A stretch of 40,583 bases of DNA, from assembly GCA_944363045.1 (NCBI GenBank), contig CALVTT010000009.1, positions 1-40,583 of the forward strand. Reading direction: 5' to 3'. Shown piece after piece: positions 7,804 to 14,296 of this stretch. The stretch is from an uncultured Clostridia bacterium. GTDB taxonomy: Bacteria > Bacillota > Clostridia > Christensenellales > Borkfalkiaceae. Each line of letters starts with the position of its first letter. The first letter of the stretch is position 1. The notes beneath the pieces were generated by a model. The model was not told the DNA's origin. It searched no databases and was given only the letters and a program-made list of their open reading frames with translations. Made by a program: the position numbers and the translations under genes.

Positions 7804-7855
7804 ATTATACCATTTTCGGAAAAAAATTGCAATTCTTGTCGCCATCGTGTATAAT
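7804..7855. promoter_or_regulatory. Back-to-back promoters sharing one palindromic -35
   Basis: Plus strand: TTGCAA (7827-7832), 17 nt, TATAAT (7850-7855), driving the gene at 7912. Minus strand: the same TTGCAA (its own reverse complement), 17 nt, TATAAT (7809-7804), driving cca. Both spacers are exactly 17 nt. Confidence 0.75.
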
Positions 7856-7911
7856 AAACGCGTAAAGAAATTTCCCGCAGGCGGCGGGAAGGATACGCAA
7901 GGGGAAAAAAT

Positions 7912-8775
7912 ATGCTCGATCTCATCATCAAACCGCAGAACCGCAAGGGGCAGCAGACCTTGAAGAGGGTGGAAAAACGCCTTAAGGAGGAGAACGTTCC
8001 TTACGAGGTGCATTTCACCGAGGGCAAGGGGGATGCCTGCCGCATCGCCCGTTCGCTCACGGCGGAGGGACGGTGCGAACTCGTGGTCATCGGCGGCGAC
8101 GGCACCTTGAACGACGTTTTGACGGGTATGCACGATCCCGCCTGCTGTCGTCTCGGGCTCATTCCCGCGGGCACGGGCAACGATCTTTCCGTCAGCGCGC
8201 GCATCCCCTACGGCGAGGCGGCGCTCGGCCTCATCTTAAAGGGCGAGCCCAAGCCCACCGACTACATCGACTTTACGGACGGGCGGCGCAGCCTCAACAT
8301 CGCGGGCATGGGCATCGACGTCGATATCCTGCTGCGCTGTGAGAAGATGAAGGGCTTCCACGACAAGAGCAAGTACTTTTTCAGCCTGCTCGCCTCGCTC
8401 ATGAAGTATGAGGGCACCGAGCTCACCATCTGTGCGGGCGAGGAGCGCGTGCAAAAAAGAGCGCTCATCGCGGCGCTCTGCAACGGGAAACAGCTGGGCG
8501 GGGGCATCCCGCTCTGTCCTGCGGCGGACATCGGGGACGGACTTTTGGATGTGGTCGTCGTCGACTGCCCCAAGCGCTCGAAAATTTTGGGCGCGCTCAT
8601 AAAGCTCATGCAGGGCAAGGTGCTCTCCCTGCCCATCACGCATCACTACCGCTGCGAGAAGGCGTCCATCACGCCCGCAGCGCCCGCCGTTGCCCAATAC
8701 GACGGCGAGCTCTATCAGACGGCGGCCATGGAGGCGACGCTCAAAAAGGGCGGGCTCCTCATGTATCGCCCATAA
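7912..8775 (+). CDS. Diacylglycerol kinase-family lipid kinase (YegS/DgkB type)
   Basis: 287 aa, a normal length. The N-terminal catalytic domain has the nucleotide-binding GGDGTLNDVL (about residues 60-70) and the substrate-site PAGTGNDLS (about 84-92); the C-terminal beta domain carries IAALCNGKQLGGG and DGLLDVVVVD, as in DgkB/YegS/BmrU. Members phosphorylate diacylglycerol or related lipids with ATP at the inner face of the membrane, recycling lipid from lipoteichoic acid synthesis in Bacillota; the exact substrate cannot be read here. It has a strong promoter; an AAGGGG stretch lies near the ATG. The phosphatase gene follows after 9 nt. Confidence 0.9.
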   Translation: MLDLIIKPQNRKGQQTLKRVEKRLKEENVPYEVHFTEGKGDACRIARSLTAEGRCELVVIGGDGTLNDVLTGMHDPACCRLGLIPAGTGNDLSVSARIPYGEAALGLILKGEPKPTDYIDFTDGRRSLNIAGMGIDVDILLRCEKMKGFHDKSKYFFSLLASLMKYEGTELTICAGEERVQKRALIAALCNGKQLGGGIPLCPAADIGDGLLDVVVVDCPKRSKILGALIKLMQGKVLSLPITHHYRCEKASITPAAPAVAQYDGELYQTAAMEATLKKGGLLMYRP

Positions 8776-8784
8776 TGCATAAAA

Positions 8785-9834
8785 ATGAATCTGTATAAGG
8801 AAATTTTGAACAACATTCCCGCGGCGGTCATCGTCGTGGATGCAAATTTGAGGGTGCGCTATTCCAACCGCGCCTTCCGCACCTTCTTTCCCGCCTCTTC
8901 GGGGAAGGGGAGCCTCAAAGACGTCATCCGCTGCGGCGAGGCTGCCCCCTGCGGCAGGGGGGAGGCGTGCGCCTTCTGTCCTCTTCGCAACCTCTTTCTG
9001 GATGCGGAAAAGAACGGCGGGCTCGCCTTCCGTAAATTAGTCCTGCGCACGGGGGAGGGCACCACGCACCTTGCCTTCAAAGTGCAGCCGCTCGGGGGGC
9101 TGTATCTGGGCGTCGTCGACAACGCCTATGAATCGGAGATCGCCCGCGAGATGCACTCCGCGCAGGACATCCAGCAGCGCCTTTTGCCGCCCGGCAAAGG
9201 GGGGAGCGTGCCCTATTCCTTCCTCTATCTTCCCTGCCGCGAGATCGGCGGCGACCTTCCCGACGTCTATGAGGCAGGCGGGCAGACGATGGGGCTTCTT
9301 GCCGACGTCTCGGGCAAGGGCATTTCGGCGGGCATGCTCTCCGCCTTCGTCAAGGCAGGGTGGGACAGATCGGAACTCTCCCCCGCGCGCGCCGTCATGG
9401 GGCTCAACGCCAAGTTCCAGGAGCTCAACCTCGACGAGCGCTCCTATGTGACGGTGGCTGCCGTGCGCATCGAGCGCGAGAAGGGGCTCATCACCTACTG
9501 CGCGGCGGGGCACAACGCGCCCATCCTCATGAAGCGGAAGGAGGGCATCGACGAGGTGGAGATGAACGCCCCGCCCGTCTCCACCTGGATCCCCGACTTC
9601 ACCTATCACGACAGCACGATGCCCTGCGAGAAGGGGGATATTTTGGTGCTCCTCACCGACGGCGTCACCGAGAGCCGCAGCGAGGCGGGCGAACAGTTCT
9701 CTTTGGAGCGCGTCGAGGCGGTGCTCTCCCGCTCGCGCGATGCGGCGCACTTCATCGAGCAGCTCAAAGACGCCCTCACCGAGTTCTGCGGCACCTTCGA
9801 CGACGACATCACCGCCATGGCGTTTGATCTGTAA
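8785..9834 (+). CDS. PAS-domain protein serine phosphatase (SpoIIE/RsbU type, PPM family)
   Basis: 349 aa. A PAS domain (about 1-118; PAAVIVVDANLRVRYSN) is followed by a PPM/SpoIIE phosphatase domain: EIGGDLPDVY and LLADVSGKGISAGMLS supply metal-binding Asp/Gly positions, LTDGVTESR and DDDITAMAF the remaining acidic motifs. Family members dephosphorylate anti-anti-sigma factors. The PAS domain carries CGEAAPCGRGEACAFC (about residues 49-64), a four-cysteine pattern like that of PAS domains thought to hold an Fe-S cluster, so redox input is plausible but unproven. No transmembrane segment and no anti-sigma partner nearby. The first metal motif is GGDLPD rather than GGDYYD. No clear Shine-Dalgarno; probably coupled to the kinase. 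Confidence 0.87.
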   Translation: MNLYKEILNNIPAAVIVVDANLRVRYSNRAFRTFFPASSGKGSLKDVIRCGEAAPCGRGEACAFCPLRNLFLDAEKNGGLAFRKLVLRTGEGTTHLAFKVQPLGGLYLGVVDNAYESEIAREMHSAQDIQQRLLPPGKGGSVPYSFLYLPCREIGGDLPDVYEAGGQTMGLLADVSGKGISAGMLSAFVKAGWDRSELSPARAVMGLNAKFQELNLDERSYVTVAAVRIEREKGLITYCAAGHNAPILMKRKEGIDEVEMNAPPVSTWIPDFTYHDSTMPCEKGDILVLLTDGVTESRSEAGEQFSLERVEAVLSRSRDAAHFIEQLKDALTEFCGTFDDDITAMAFDL

Positions 9835-9837
9835 AAA

Positions 9838-9870
9838 AAGCCCGAACACAGCGTTCGGGCTTGCGTTTTT
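9838..9870. terminator. Bidirectional terminator between convergent genes
   Basis: GCCCGAAC/GTTCGGGC with a 5-nt loop, flanked by A7 on the left and TTGCGTTTTTT on the right; it can serve the phosphatase (+) and the oxidoreductase (-). Confidence 0.85.
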
Positions 9871-10410
9871 TCAGAGGCTTTCGCCGAGACGTTCTGCCGT
9901 CAAAAGTTCGGGCTTCCCCGCGATGGCGCCTGCCTCCATGACGCCGCCGCACAGCACCTTGCCGAGGCTTTTCCAGCCGAGATGCCCCATCAGGCGGTCA
10001 TACCAATACTCCGCTTCCTCAAACTCGTGCCCCTCGGCTGCCATCAGCAGCACGCTCTCCTTTACGGGGTTCGTGTAGTTCAGGTCGCATTCGGCGACGG
10101 CAAAGAGGCGGTCGAAGGCGCTCTTCAACTGCCCGCTCACGTTCCAATAATAGAGCGGCGAGGCGAGAACGACGAGGTCCGCTTCGCGGTAGGCGGGATA
10201 AATTTGCTCCATGCCGTCCTTCTGCACGCAGGGGCTCGCACTGTCTTTGCCGCCGCGGCAGCAGCCGAGGCAGGGATGAATGTTGAGCTTCTGCAAGTCA
10301 AAGCGCGTCACCTTGTGCCCCGCCCGTTCGGCGCCTGCGGTGAAGGCCTCGATGAGTGCCAGCGTGTTGCCCTTGCGCGGGCTGCCGTTGAGTACGATGA
10401 TGTTCTTCAT
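9871..10410 (-). CDS. Flavodoxin-fold NAD(P)H-dependent oxidoreductase
   Basis: 179 aa from the ATG at 10410, which has AGGAGGAC 7 nt upstream; a longer frame to 10479 runs through the promoter and is rejected. MKNIIVLNGSPRKGNTLALI is the FMN-phosphate loop of the NADPH-dependent FMN reductase/flavodoxin_2 group; LVVLASPLYYWNVSGQLKSA is the second flavin loop. LGCCRGGKDSASPCVQKD is a cysteine-bearing insertion common in iron-sulfur flavoprotein-like oxidoreductases of Clostridia. It probably reduces small electrophiles or quinones. It is divergent from an HxlR regulator, a frequent pairing for electrophile-responsive control. Confidence 0.85.
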   Translation of the reverse strand: MKNIIVLNGSPRKGNTLALIEAFTAGAERAGHKVTRFDLQKLNIHPCLGCCRGGKDSASPCVQKDGMEQIYPAYREADLVVLASPLYYWNVSGQLKSAFDRLFAVAECDLNYTNPVKESVLLMAAEGHEFEEAEYWYDRLMGHLGWKSLGKVLCGGVMEAGAIAGKPELLTAERLGESL

Positions 10411-10429
10411 GATTTGTCCTCCTTTTTGC

Positions 10430-10469
10430 TTGACGGCACAAGTATAAGGCGCTATACTCTTTCTGTCAA
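10430..10469. promoter_or_regulatory. Interleaved mirror-image divergent promoters
   Basis: Plus: TTGACG (10430-10435), 17 nt, TATACT (10453-10458) for the HxlR gene. Minus: TTGACA (10469-10464), 17 nt, TATACT (10446-10441) for the oxidoreductase. The two overlap completely around a centre near 10449. Confidence 0.75.
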
Positions 10470-10493
10470 GTACGCACATTTTTGTGCGGTACT
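10469..10493. promoter_or_regulatory. Candidate HxlR operator (inverted repeat)
   Basis: AGTACGCAC and GTGCGGTACT form an inverted repeat about an AT-rich centre, touching the -35 of the oxidoreductase promoter and just after the regulator's expected transcription start. HxlR proteins bind such palindromes as dimers; the assignment is inference. Confidence 0.55.
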
Positions 10494-10516
10494 ATCCAAA
10501 AGGAGAGTGTAAACGT

Positions 10517-10852
10517 ATGCAGGGAGAACGGTGCATTGCGGGGCAGTTCCTCGGCGACACGGGGTTTGCCTATACGCTGTCGCTCATCAGCGGCAAATAC
10601 AAGATGACCATCTTATACGCGCTGTCGGAGTTCGGCACGGTGCGCTTCAACGAGCTAAAACGCTATATCGGCACTATCACCTTCAAGACGCTGAGCCTTG
10701 CCCTTAAAGAGCTGGAGCGCGACGGCCTTGTCTGCCGCAGGGAATACCCGCAGATACCGCCCAAAGTGGAGTATTCGCTCACGGAGCGGGGGAAGTCGCT
10801 CATGCCTATCCTCGACGCCATGTGCGAGTGGGGCGAGAAGAACAGAGAGTAA
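10517..10852 (+). CDS. HxlR-family winged-helix transcriptional regulator
   Basis: 111 aa from ATG 10517, which has AAAGGAGAG about 8 nt upstream; an upstream in-frame ATG at 10484 lies in the operator and is rejected. The HxlR core is visible: [25 protein letters not shown], then [24 protein letters not shown], the recognition helix and wing. Many HxlR proteins sense electrophiles or redox state through a cysteine near the N-terminus; here CIAGQF offers one (about residue 5). It probably controls itself and the divergent flavin oxidoreductase. Confidence 0.88.
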   Translation: MQGERCIAGQFLGDTGFAYTLSLISGKYKMTILYALSEFGTVRFNELKRYIGTITFKTLSLALKELERDGLVCRREYPQIPPKVEYSLTERGKSLMPILDAMCEWGEKNRE

Positions 10853-10856
10853 ATGC

Positions 10857-10886
10857 AAAAAAGAGCATCCCGCGGGATGCTCTTTT
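10857..10886. terminator. Bidirectional rho-independent terminator
   Basis: AAAAGAGCATCCC pairs with GGGATGCTCTTTT; it lies between the HxlR gene (+) and the small membrane protein gene (-). Confidence 0.85.
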
Positions 10887-10904
10887 CATAGGCAGGGCAA
10901 AAAG

Positions 10905-11135
10905 TCAGGCTTTGGCGAAGATCATGTGCTTGAAGAGCAGGCACCAGATGACGTCCACCCAGCCGATGGCAAGGCCGAAGAAGGTGACGAGGATGGCAAA
11001 GAGGAGCGTTAAGATGCTCTTTGTTTTGAGGAAAGCCGACCACCTCACCAGAATTTCCACGACCCAGTTGACAAAGGGAATGAGGAGCAGGATGATCTGC
11101 ACGAGTCTGCTCTGTTTGTTGAACCAAGTTGCCAT
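10905..11135 (-). CDS. Small two-helix membrane protein, unknown
   Basis: 76 aa from ATG 11135. AAGGAG abuts an ATG three codons upstream, so the inner ATG, at proper spacing, is preferred. Two hydrophobic stretches are seen, about 13-31 (LVQIILLLIPFVNWVVEIL) and 42-66 (ILTLLFAILVTFFGLAIGW). The general look is that of small inner-membrane proteins such as the YqaE/Pmp3 type, but the match is weak. It has its own promoter and a leader hairpin; function unknown. Confidence 0.75.
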   Translation of the reverse strand: MATWFNKQSRLVQIILLLIPFVNWVVEILVRWSAFLKTKSILTLLFAILVTFFGLAIGWVDVIWCLLFKHMIFAKA

Positions 11136-11163
11136 AATTTCCATCTCCTTATTTTAGATTGAG

Positions 11164-11226
11164 GCCGCATTCTATCCTATGCGGCACTTACACCTTTATT
11201 GTACCCGTTTTCGGAGCCTTTGTCAA
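11164..11226 (-). promoter_or_regulatory. Promoter and leader hairpin of the small membrane protein gene
   Basis: Minus strand: TTGACA (11226-11221), 17 nt, TACAAT (11203-11198). The leader folds GCCGCAT/ATGCGGC with an 8-nt loop at 11164-11185. Confidence 0.75.
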
Positions 11227-11312
11227 GGGGGGAGGGAAAATTTGACGGCAGATTGTCAATAATTTCACAAAAGCGTCACGCGGGGAGCCGTTTTGCAGGG
11301 GGGGGGAAGCGC

Positions 11313-11846
11313 TCAAAGCTGCGCGCGCTTGTATTCTTTACCCGTCGCCACGTCCTTCCACACGAGGGCGCCGTCCTCGAGGATGAGATAGGAGTGGGGG
11401 GAGTTTTCTTTGGGGATGGAGACGGAGCCGCAGTTGACGTAGGTATAGTTTTCGCGCTCCTCGAAGGCGGGCACATGGAAGTGGCCGTTGAAGAGCACGT
11501 CCCCCTTCTTCATGCACTTAGGGGTCTTGTGGCCGTGCGTCAAAAACAGCCTGCGCCCCTCGCAGGGCAAAATGCAGTACTCGGCGCCGATGGGGAATTC
11601 GAGCACCAGCTCGTCCACCTCGCTGTCGCAGTTGCCGCGCACGCAGACGAGGTCCTCCTTCATCGAGTTTAAGATCTCCGCCGTCTCTAAGGTGGAATAT
11701 TCTTGAGGCAGGGCGTTGCGCGCGCCGTGGTATAAAAGATCGCCGAGGAGGAGGAGAAGGGCGGGCTTTTCCTCCTTGAAGCGCTCTTTCAAGAGGCGGC
11801 ACCAATAGGCAGAGCCGTGGATATCCGATGCGATCATGTATTTCAT
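11313..11846 (-). CDS. YfcE-type metallophosphoesterase
   Basis: 177 aa. All calcineurin-like motifs are present in order: SDIHGS (about 7-12), LLGDLLYHG, VRGNCDSE, THGHK and NGHFHVP, then NCGSVSIPK. These bind two metal ions (usually Mn). YfcE-type enzymes hydrolyse phosphodiesters in vitro; the cellular substrate is unknown. The ATG overlaps the upstream HAD stop by ATGA (11843-11846), indicating a translationally coupled pair. Confidence 0.9.
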   Translation of the reverse strand: MKYMIASDIHGSAYWCRLLKERFKEEKPALLLLLGDLLYHGARNALPQEYSTLETAEILNSMKEDLVCVRGNCDSEVDELVLEFPIGAEYCILPCEGRRLFLTHGHKTPKCMKKGDVLFNGHFHVPAFEERENYTYVNCGSVSIPKENSPHSYLILEDGALVWKDVATGKEYKRAQL

Positions 11847-12649
11847 TGCATTACCTCCGTCATTTTGACGATCTCTTTAAGTTTGGTGAGCACGCCGCCC
11901 TCGCCGTTGGGGGGGATGGTGGCGCGGATGAGCCGCTTTAAGGGGGGATAGGCGTTCTCGGGCACATAGGCGTGGCCGCATTCGAGCAGCATCTCGTAGT
12001 CGTTCATGTGGTCGCCGAAGGCGAGGCACTCCTCCTTCTTGAAGCCGAACTTCTCGCGGATGAATTTGATGGCGCGCCCCTTGTTGGCGGTCGTGGAGGA
12101 GATGTCGCACCAATCGAAGCCCGAGATGATGGTGCGGAGCTTCGGCAGCCGCTGCGGCAGCACTTTGATGCAGTGGTCGGCGGCGGCGACGGCGTCGTAG
12201 ACGGCGATCTTGCATACGGGCTCTTTGCCGATGACCTTGTCGAGATCGTCCACCTTCTCGCAGTTGGTGTAGGAGAGCATGGCGTATTGGAAGAAGGGCA
12301 TCTCGCTGTTTTCGATGTAGGCGCAGTCCTCCCCGCAGAGCATGGGGTAAAGGTCGGGCAGCGCCCTTATCTCGTCGAGGGCGTCCTTTAAGCAGTCGTT
12401 GTCGATGGGGTCGAGATAGAGCGTTTCGCCGCGGTACTTGACGAGGGCGCCGTTCTCGCACAAAAAGAGCACCTTGTCTTTGACGGGGGCAAAGAGTTTT
12501 TCGAGGTTGGCGTACTGCCGCCCGCTGGCGGGCGCAAAGAGGATGCCGCGCGCATACAGTTGTTCGATGAGCCCGAAGATCTCTTTGGGCAGGCGCTTCT
12601 CGTCGTCGAGCAGCGTGCCGTCGAGGTCGGAGGCAATGAATTTGATCAT
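11843..12649 (-). CDS. Cof-type HAD-superfamily phosphatase
   Basis: 268 aa, typical of Cof/YidA. Motif I is ASDLDGTLLDDE (about 6-17, Asp nucleophile), motif II ASGR, and motif IV FGDHMNDYEML. The C2-type cap lies between II and III. Such enzymes dephosphorylate sugar phosphates or cofactor precursors; specificity is not readable. Partner of the YfcE-type gene. No good ribosome-binding site precedes the ATG at 12649, and the upstream dehydrogenase gene ends 53 nt away, so readthrough from that gene is likely. Confidence 0.9.
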   Translation of the reverse strand: MIKFIASDLDGTLLDDEKRLPKEIFGLIEQLYARGILFAPASGRQYANLEKLFAPVKDKVLFLCENGALVKYRGETLYLDPIDNDCLKDALDEIRALPDLYPMLCGEDCAYIENSEMPFFQYAMLSYTNCEKVDDLDKVIGKEPVCKIAVYDAVAAADHCIKVLPQRLPKLRTIISGFDWCDISSTTANKGRAIKFIREKFGFKKEECLAFGDHMNDYEMLLECGHAYVPENAYPPLKRLIRATIPPNGEGGVLTKLKEIVKMTEVMQ

Positions 12650-12678
12650 AGCTGCGTTTTGAAAAGTGCAAAGGAAGA

Positions 12679-12696
12679 CCGCCCGCGAACGGGCGG
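12679..12696. other. GC hairpin between the MDR and HAD genes
   Basis: CCGCCCG/CGGGCGG with a 4-nt loop. No T tract follows on the minus strand, so it is a weak or partial terminator at best, or an mRNA processing hairpin. Confidence 0.4.
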
Positions 12697-12702
12697 CCCG
12701 CT

Positions 12703-13710
12703 TCAGATGAGGGAGAGGATGTTGATCTCGTTGACGGGAATGTCCGTCATGGAAAGAAGTTCCCTAAAGAGCGCCTCCGCCTGATCTGCGCCGCGCACGT
12801 TCCTGCGGTAGACGCCGAGGTCGATGGCGCCGTTGGCGACGAGGTTGATGGCGGCGGGGATGTGTTCGGTGCCCACCGAGACGCCCGAAAGGGTGAGGCG
12901 CTTTTTCAAGATCTCGTTGAGGTCGAGGGGCAGGGGATGATCGATCTGCCCGCAGAAGGCAATGCTGCGGCCGGGCTTCGTGACGGAGACCGCCGTCTTG
13001 CAGTGCTTTTCCATGTTGCCCGTCATGATGCAGACGGCGTTGTCGGTGAGCCGCCCGCCCGTGATGGTGCCGACTGTATCAAGGAGGCCGTTCTCTTCGC
13101 CCGCGGTATAGTAGATGCCGCAGCTCTTTGCAAATTCGATGCGGCGGGGGTCGCTGTCGATGAGGATGGGGGAGATCTGGCGGTAGATGAGCAGGCGGCA
13201 GATAAAGACGCCCAGCATACTGCCGCCGATGACGGCGACGTGTTCGCCGCGGTGGATGTTCAGCTTTTCGACGGCGGCGTTGGCGAGGGCGATGTGCTGG
13301 ATGAGGAGCGCCTTTTCGTCGCTCACCGATTCGGGCAGCAGGCTGAGTTCGTCCTCCGTCACATAGATGAAGTCGCGAAGGAAGCCGTCCGCCGTGTAGC
13401 CGCGCAGAAGGATGTCGCTTTCGGTGTAGTCGCGCTTTTCAACGCCGCTGCAGGGCGCGGGGAAGGCGGTGTGCACGAGGACGCGCGCCCCCTTGGGGAA
13501 GTGCGCGCTGCCGTCGTCGGCAATGAGCCCCACGGCAAAACGCCCCGGGATGCGGGGATACTTCACTTTTTTCGCGCCGCTGAAGAGGAGGGCGTCGCTG
13601 CGGTTGACAAAGACCCTGGTGATGCGGATCTTGCGCTTGCCCTCTTCGGGCACGGGCTCGATCTGTTCTTTGCTCATGGTATTTGCAGCCGTCAGTCTCC
13701 AAACATTCAT
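12703..13710 (-). CDS. Medium-chain dehydrogenase/reductase, zinc ligands absent
   Basis: 335 aa. A GroES-like N-terminal domain (about 25-130) is followed by a Rossmann nucleotide-binding domain with VAVIGGSMLG (about 165-175) and an acidic end of strand 2 (LIDSDPRRIEFA), suggesting NAD preference. The catalytic zinc positions of alcohol dehydrogenases are not kept: NRSDALLF replaces CxSD and GRFAVG replaces GHE. It may be a zinc-free MDR reductase, or a related alditol-phosphate dehydrogenase-like protein. Substrate unknown. It has its own promoter and GTAGGCTCC-type leader with a weak AGGAG site. Confidence 0.8.
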   Translation of the reverse strand: MNVWRLTAANTMSKEQIEPVPEEGKRKIRITRVFVNRSDALLFSGAKKVKYPRIPGRFAVGLIADDGSAHFPKGARVLVHTAFPAPCSGVEKRDYTESDILLRGYTADGFLRDFIYVTEDELSLLPESVSDEKALLIQHIALANAAVEKLNIHRGEHVAVIGGSMLGVFICRLLIYRQISPILIDSDPRRIEFAKSCGIYYTAGEENGLLDTVGTITGGRLTDNAVCIMTGNMEKHCKTAVSVTKPGRSIAFCGQIDHPLPLDLNEILKKRLTLSGVSVGTEHIPAAINLVANGAIDLGVYRRNVRGADQAEALFRELLSMTDIPVNEINILSLI

Positions 13711-13761
13711 CGTAGGCTCCTAAGCAACAATTTCTGCCTTTTTATTTCACTTTATACCGCC

Positions 13762-13790
13762 ATTATACCGCAACCGAACATATTTTGCAA
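13762..13790 (-). promoter_or_regulatory. Promoter of the MDR dehydrogenase gene
   Basis: Minus strand: TTGCAA (13790-13785), 17 nt, TATAAT (13767-13762). Confidence 0.75.
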
Positions 13791-13907
13791 CTGTTTTGCG
13801 GCAGTCTCGGGGGGAATAAAGCGCGGGAGCTCAACTTCTTTATAAATAAGGAAAAGTGAAAATTGTGCGGGCGGAGGCGCGTTTTTGCGTTTGCCCGATA
13901 AAAACAG

Positions 13908-13936
13908 TTGACGGAAAGGGGCAAAGCGGGTATAAT
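13908..13936 (+). promoter_or_regulatory. Promoter of rpmE
   Basis: TTGACG (13908-13913), 17 nt, TATAAT (13931-13936); the rpmE ATG is at 14009. Confidence 0.8.
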
Positions 13937-14008
13937 ATGGAGGAAACAGCCGAAAAGTGCGGCGAAAAAGCAGCCGTCCGCATAGCGGCGAAAAAGGAGA
14001 GTGAAGAC

Positions 14009-14212
14009 ATGAAGAGCGGCATTCATCCCAAATACCATGAAGTGACCGTGGTCTGCGCCTGCGGCGAAACCTTCAAGACGGGTTCCACCAAAGAGGGCGA
14101 CGTAATGAAGGTGGATATCTGCAGCAAGTGCCACCCCTTCTTCACGGGCAGACAGAAGCTCGTGGATACCGGCGGTCGGGTCGATAAGTTCAAGAAAAGA
14201 TACGGCATTTGA
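14009..14212 (+). CDS. rpmE: 50S ribosomal protein bL31, zinc-binding form
   Basis: 67 aa from ATG 14009 (AAAGGAGAG upstream), matching the family start [10 protein letters not shown]. Cysteines at CAC and CSKC mark the zinc-binding (C+) type, used when zinc is plentiful. [20 protein letters not shown] is the conserved C-terminal half. It sits at the subunit bridge near the central protuberance. The gene leads the rpmE-YqhQ/PrmC-prfA cluster typical of Bacillota; a weak hairpin terminator follows. Confidence 0.97.
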   Translation: MKSGIHPKYHEVTVVCACGETFKTGSTKEGDVMKVDICSKCHPFFTGRQKLVDTGGRVDKFKKRYGI

Positions 14213-14227
14213 CCGACCGATCACCCG

Positions 14228-14252
14228 CAGCCTCTTAAAAAGAGGCTGTTTT
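14228..14252 (+). terminator. Terminator or attenuator after rpmE
   Basis: CAGCCTCTT/AAGAGGCTG followed by TTTT; the short T tract may allow readthrough into the next gene. Confidence 0.65.
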
Positions 14253-14296
14253 GCTAAGCGGGCCGCTGCCTGCTTCGGCGATGCCGCGGGGGTGCT

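Larger units (their letters stand above)
13711..14008. other. Divergent intergenic region, MDR gene / rpmE
   Basis: Holds the two promoters listed separately; the stretch 13869-13900 can form CGGGC/GCCCG around GCGC/GCG arms. No additional gene is supported; the in-frame extension of rpmE upstream of 14009 lacks family similarity. Confidence 0.5.
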
